NCBI GenBank assembly: GCA_910592005.1
Contig: CAJVPP010001062.1
Coordinates: forward strand, 1 to 23,143
Direction of reading: 5' to 3'
Length of the DNA stretch: 23,143 bases
Source of the DNA: Funneliformis mosseae
Taxonomy: Eukaryota; Glomeromycota; Glomeromycetes; Glomerales; Glomeraceae
The position numbers and the translations under genes were made by a program. The notes below the pieces were generated by a model. That model saw only the letters and a list, made by a program, of their open reading frames with translations, had not been told where the DNA came from and made no database searches. Below, piece after piece: positions 20,518 to 23,143 of this stretch (position 1 is the stretch's first letter; each line of letters starts with the position of its first letter).

Positions 20518-21360
20518 ATTTTAATTATTTTTTATTTTTATTTTTTATTTCTTTATTTTATTTTATTTTTTAAAACAAAAAGAAAACGAATAACTAAAAA
20601 GAAATAAAGTAAAAAAAAGAAAGAGGAACAAAGAACAAAAGTACCAAAGAAATAAAAATAAAGTATCTAAAGAATAAAAGTACTAAAGAACTAAAAAAAT
20701 AATAAACAAAGTACTCAAAGAACTAAAGTATCAAAGAACTAAAAAAACAAGAAACAAAATACCAAAAGAATGAAATACCAAAAAATGATTAATAAAAGTA
20801 TCAAAGAACTATCAAAGAATAAAAAAATGATATTAAAAAATGAAAAGCTAAAATAAAAAAGAAAAAACTAAACTAAAAAAAAAGAAAAATAAAAATAAAA
20901 AATAAAAAATAAACAAAAATAAAAAGAAAATAATAATGAAAATAAAATAATATTAAAAATTAAAAATTAAAAAAATGTAAAAAATAGTTTTTAAAAATAA
21001 TTAAAATAAATAAATATAATAAAAAATATCAGACTGGAGGAAAAAAAAATTAAAAAATAAAAAACTAAAAATAAAGTAAATAAGATAACAAATTAAAAAA
21101 AACTAAAAAAAATAAATAAAAAAAAAAATGAATTATAAAAATATGTAAAAAAAAAAATAAATAAATTAGGAAGAAGAAAAGAAAAAAAATCTAAAAAAAT
21201 AATTAAATTTTTAAAAAAAATAAAAAAGCAAATATAGTAAATTAAAATAAAATAATTAAAACAAATAAAAAAAATATCAGAAGAAAGAAGAAAATATAAA
21301 AAAAGATCAAAAAGAAGAAAAAAGAAAAAAAAAATAAATAAAAATATACTTTTCAAAATT
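20518..21360 (+). repeat. Low-complexity tract: T-rich block, degenerate AAAGTAYCAAAGAACT array, long purine-rich stretch
   Basis: Three parts are visible. At 20518-20572 the strand is T-rich (repeats of ttatttt). At about 20630-20840 a degenerate unit close to aaagtaccaaagaactaaaa recurs many times (aaagtatcaaagaact, aaagtactcaaagaact, aaagtactaaagaact). From about 20860 to 21360 the strand is almost only A with some G and T, giving extreme strand asymmetry. The T-rich start facing the A-rich remainder could fold back. The 87-codon minus-strand open frame at 21093-21356 is a translation of this tract and not a gene. Confidence 0.8.
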
Positions 21361-22037
21361 AAAAAAATTATTATTATAGTAGCTGTTACCTATAAATGAT
21401 ATAAATTTCAGGTGATTTTAAAATTTTATAAGTTGTAAAATTAATAATAAATTATAAAATTAACCTAATAAAATAATAAAATAACATTAACTGAACATTT
21501 TTATCAGTTTAGTTTTTAAAATATCATAAAAAATTTCTAATTTATTTTAATTTAAAGTCTGACAAATATTTATATAATACACATTATAAAAAAAAAAATT
21601 TAGACTACTGATCAGCATTTTGTACACAAGTTTAGGCACATTTTCATATATCTTTATATTTCTCATATCTTAGTCACTTAAATATTCTTACATTATTTAT
21701 GCCTTGATTACTTAAATAATTATAGCACATCTTTCAAAGAGAAAAATTAAAGTTAAGAATAAGAATGAGATAATGATGAAAGTTTACAAAAAAACTATGA
21801 TTTATTAATGATTGGAGACATAAAAATGACAGGGGGTGAGGTGATGAAACAGAAATTTTAAATGAAAAAAGTTGAATTAATATGATCAAATAATGCACAT
21901 TTTGAAAAAAACGTGAATCTTACCTTACTAGAAAAATGAAAAAATCTATATATTTTAATAAATATAATTCTAGTAGCTATTTCACAAAGGCTGTAAAAAG
22001 AATTGCTAAAATATTAACATTTATAAATATAACTTAA
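21357..22037. other. Unassigned stretch
   Basis: AT-rich sequence between the purine-rich tract and the transposon cluster. A short plus-strand frame near 21810-21860 (MIGDIKMTGGEVMKQKF, stop) is protein-like but too short to call. No repeat array is seen. Confidence 0.35.
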
Positions 22038-22286
22038 TTAATACTAATTAATTGTGAGAAAATCTTAGATAATGTAAAAGATAAGGAATAAAATCCTCTT
22101 AATCTTAATAAAAAAATTGAAAACTTAAGAATTAAACTTAAAGAATGATAAAAGTCAATGACTTTAGCTAAATATACTAAGAAATAGGTAATATTTGAAT
22201 ACTTAATAAGACTAAATGACAATAAAAAAGGAAAGGTAAAAACTAGTGTGAAGTCTGCACAGTATAGTTGCGAGGCAAAACCCTAA
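22038..22286 (+). pseudogene. Eroded plus-strand transposase-like N-terminal fragment, four stops in one frame
   Basis: A single plus-strand frame runs 80 codons, broken by TAA at 22089-22091, a TGA-TAA pair near 22146 and a TAG near 22182. It reads INCEKILDNVKDKE, stop, NPLNLNKKIENLRIKLKE, two stops, KSMTLAKYTKK, stop, VIFEYLIRLNDNKKGK, VKTSVKSAQYSCEAKP. The segment V-x-E-Y-L-x-RLN-x-NKKGK-x-K-x-S-x-x-x-A resembles helix-turn-helix openings of fungal DDE-type transposase or related proteins; this is a tentative family resemblance. A 62-codon minus-strand open frame over the same DNA (22034-22222) is hydrophobic and looks like a shadow. The similarity seems to end near SVKSA, where a candidate hAT end begins. 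Confidence 0.45.
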
Positions 22287-22290
22287 ACCT
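22260..22290 (+). mobile_element. Candidate left end of a hAT transposon
   Basis: Sequence from 22260 (CAGTATAGTTGCGAGGCAAA) starts with CAG and lies about 300 bp before a hAT transposase start, as expected of a hAT terminal inverted repeat. The preceding 8 bp (agtctgca, 22252-22259) would be one target-site copy. The other end lies beyond the window, so neither inverted repeat nor duplication can be confirmed. Confidence 0.3.
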
Positions 22291-22323
22291 ATTTTGATAA
22301 AAGTCGAAACTTTTCAGAATTTA

Positions 22324-22470
22324 TTTTGACAGTTTTGACAAGTTTTGACAGGTTTCAATAGTTTCGATGGGTTTTGATGAGTTTCAATGGGTTTTGATAG
22401 GTCTCGAAAGTTTCGACGGTTTTGATAACAACTTTGCAAATTCTAATTAAATTCGATGGGTTTTAACAGG
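22324..22470 (+). repeat. Array of 9-10 bp repeats (TTTTGACAGG / TTTCGATGGG)
   Basis: Eleven contiguous units of 9-10 bp run from 22324 to 22429 (ttttgacag, ttttgacaag, ttttgacagg, tttcaatag, tttcgatggg, ttttgatgag, tttcaatggg, ttttgatagg, tctcgaaag, tttcgacgg, ttttgataac). Two further units are at 22451-22470. Units differ mainly by C/T and G/A transitions around a core TTTYRAYRG. Because the period is not a multiple of three, it is not a protein repeat. It sits 84-230 bp before the hAT transposase start codon, where hAT elements often carry subterminal transposase-binding repeats. Confidence 0.85.
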
Positions 22471-22553
22471 TTTATCATATCACAAATCGTAGAATATATA
22501 AAGAATTTTTTTTTTCTTTTAATTTTATCTAATACAACCCATTTATCATAATA

Positions 22554-23108
22554 ATGAGCAGCAATGAAGATGTAAATCGAAAATTGGCGGAAGACTGGAA
22601 AAGGATGTTTGGAAACATTTTATAAAAGAAAACGAAAAGGCTCCTGAGCATTATGAAGAAACATGTAAAGCTTGTATGAAATTTTAGACAAGAGGTGAAC
22701 CAGCAATAATGGAAGAACATTTAGCAAACCATTGTATTCAGGCGGAATCTTCAGTTATTCATGAATATTTAAATATAACAGCTAATCGTAATATTTATGA
22801 TGATAGCCAAAGAAAACAAAAAAGTAAAGCTGTCTATGAAACAATGGATGTCTTTTTGGGTCCTGTTAAATTACCAAAAGGAAAAGTAGAAAGGATTGAC
22901 CGCGCACTTGTAAAAGCTTTTACATGTGCAGGTATATCTTGGTGAATTATTGAACATCTATTTTTTAAGAATCTTTTAAAAGAACTTAATTCTGCATATG
23001 AACTACCAACCCGTAAACATCTTGCTGGACATTTATTAGAAAAAGAAATATCAATTATTAATAACAAAATCAATAGAGATTTAGAGCAGCAAGAAAACTT
23101 AACATTAT
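22554..23108 (+). pseudogene. hAT-family transposase, N-terminal part with BED zinc finger (frameshifted, two stops)
   Basis: From ATG at 22554 the protein starts MSSNEDVNR. A one-base loss in the A run at 22580-22583 shifts the frame, after which it reads LEKDVWKHFIKENEKAPEHY, CKACMKF, TAG (22685-22687), RGEPAIMEEHLANHC. The W-x2-F, C-x2-C and H-x3-H-C pattern is a BED-type zinc finger. Next comes a linker and then VERIDRALVKAFTCAGISW, TGA (22943-22945), IIEHLFFKNLLKELNSAYEL, PTRKHLAGHLLEKEISIINN, typical of the region before the RNase H-like core of hAT transposases abundant in Rhizophagus. TAG fits a former TGG and TGA a former CGA, both C-to-T type changes. At 23109 the sequence GTAAGTAT looks like a splice donor. 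The catalytic core lies beyond the window. The protein would bind and move its own element in the nucleus; this copy is inactive. Confidence 0.8.
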
Positions 23109-23143
23109 GTAAGTATATTTATTTTTTGTTTTATCAAAATCAA

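Noticed and set aside
21093..21356. 87-codon Phe/Leu-rich open frame on the minus strand
   Set aside because: It is a translation of the A/G-rich low-complexity tract and has no protein-like composition.
22281..22287. Telomere-type CCCTAAA
   Set aside because: A single occurrence inside a coding remnant; no tandem array is present.
22834..23073. 79-codon open frame on the minus strand
   Set aside because: It is antisense to the hAT transposase fragment, whose family features are clear.
1..23143. tRNA or rRNA genes
   Set aside because: No B-box-like GGTTCRANTCC with a matching acceptor stem and no rRNA-like conserved core was found by eye; a covariance-model search would be more sensitive.

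Overview
The window looks like a contig from a very AT-rich fungal nuclear genome, most likely an arbuscular-mycorrhizal fungus (Glomeromycotina, Rhizophagus-like). This rests on one multi-exon gene for a secreted-then-anchored kelch-repeat protein with 66-99 bp introns. It also rests on decayed transposase genes (BED-finger hAT type, KDZ/Plavaka-like type) whose protein fragments resemble families I know to be abundant in Rhizophagus. No bacterial, organellar, tRNA or rRNA signature was seen. The taxon is an inference, not a database result.

Layout. Positions 1-6060 are an extremely AT-rich, almost CpG-free block (about four CG dinucleotides seen by eye). It holds a diverged direct repeat pair (1-235 and 561-770), an eroded Asn/Lys-rich coding remnant on the minus strand (4565-4900), a weaker plus-strand trace (2224-2379) and a 51-bp minisatellite (5217-5420). 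Near 6060 the composition changes sharply and CpG reappears. Positions 6100-16900 contain no intact gene. They are best read as a gene graveyard: short protein-like frames broken by stops and frameshifts, including a retropepsin-like remnant (15561-15850, minus), a multi-exon possible Myb/SANT-like remnant (14367-15091, minus), and plus-strand blocks at 9502-9733 and 11288-11515. Two striking DNA structures lie among them: a cluster of dyad-symmetric ~25-bp repeats (8322-8470) and a perfect 50-bp palindrome (13343-13392).

Positions 17214-19258 (minus) carry the only convincing functional gene, a six-exon kelch-TM protein of about 555 residues. It has a signal peptide, about six kelch motifs, one membrane helix, an internally duplicated cytoplasmic tail and a C-terminal amphipathic segment. 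Upstream of it are a 71-bp minisatellite (19542-19880), the eroded C-terminus of a KDZ/Plavaka-like transposase (19937-20469, minus) and a long purine-rich low-complexity tract (20518-21360).

The right end (22038-23143) looks like nested transposons. A stop-riddled plus-strand frame is followed by a candidate hAT terminus, an array of 9-10 bp repeats and a broken BED-finger hAT transposase that runs off the window. Apart from the kelch gene, the sequence is dominated by transposon decay with C-to-T-type substitutions.
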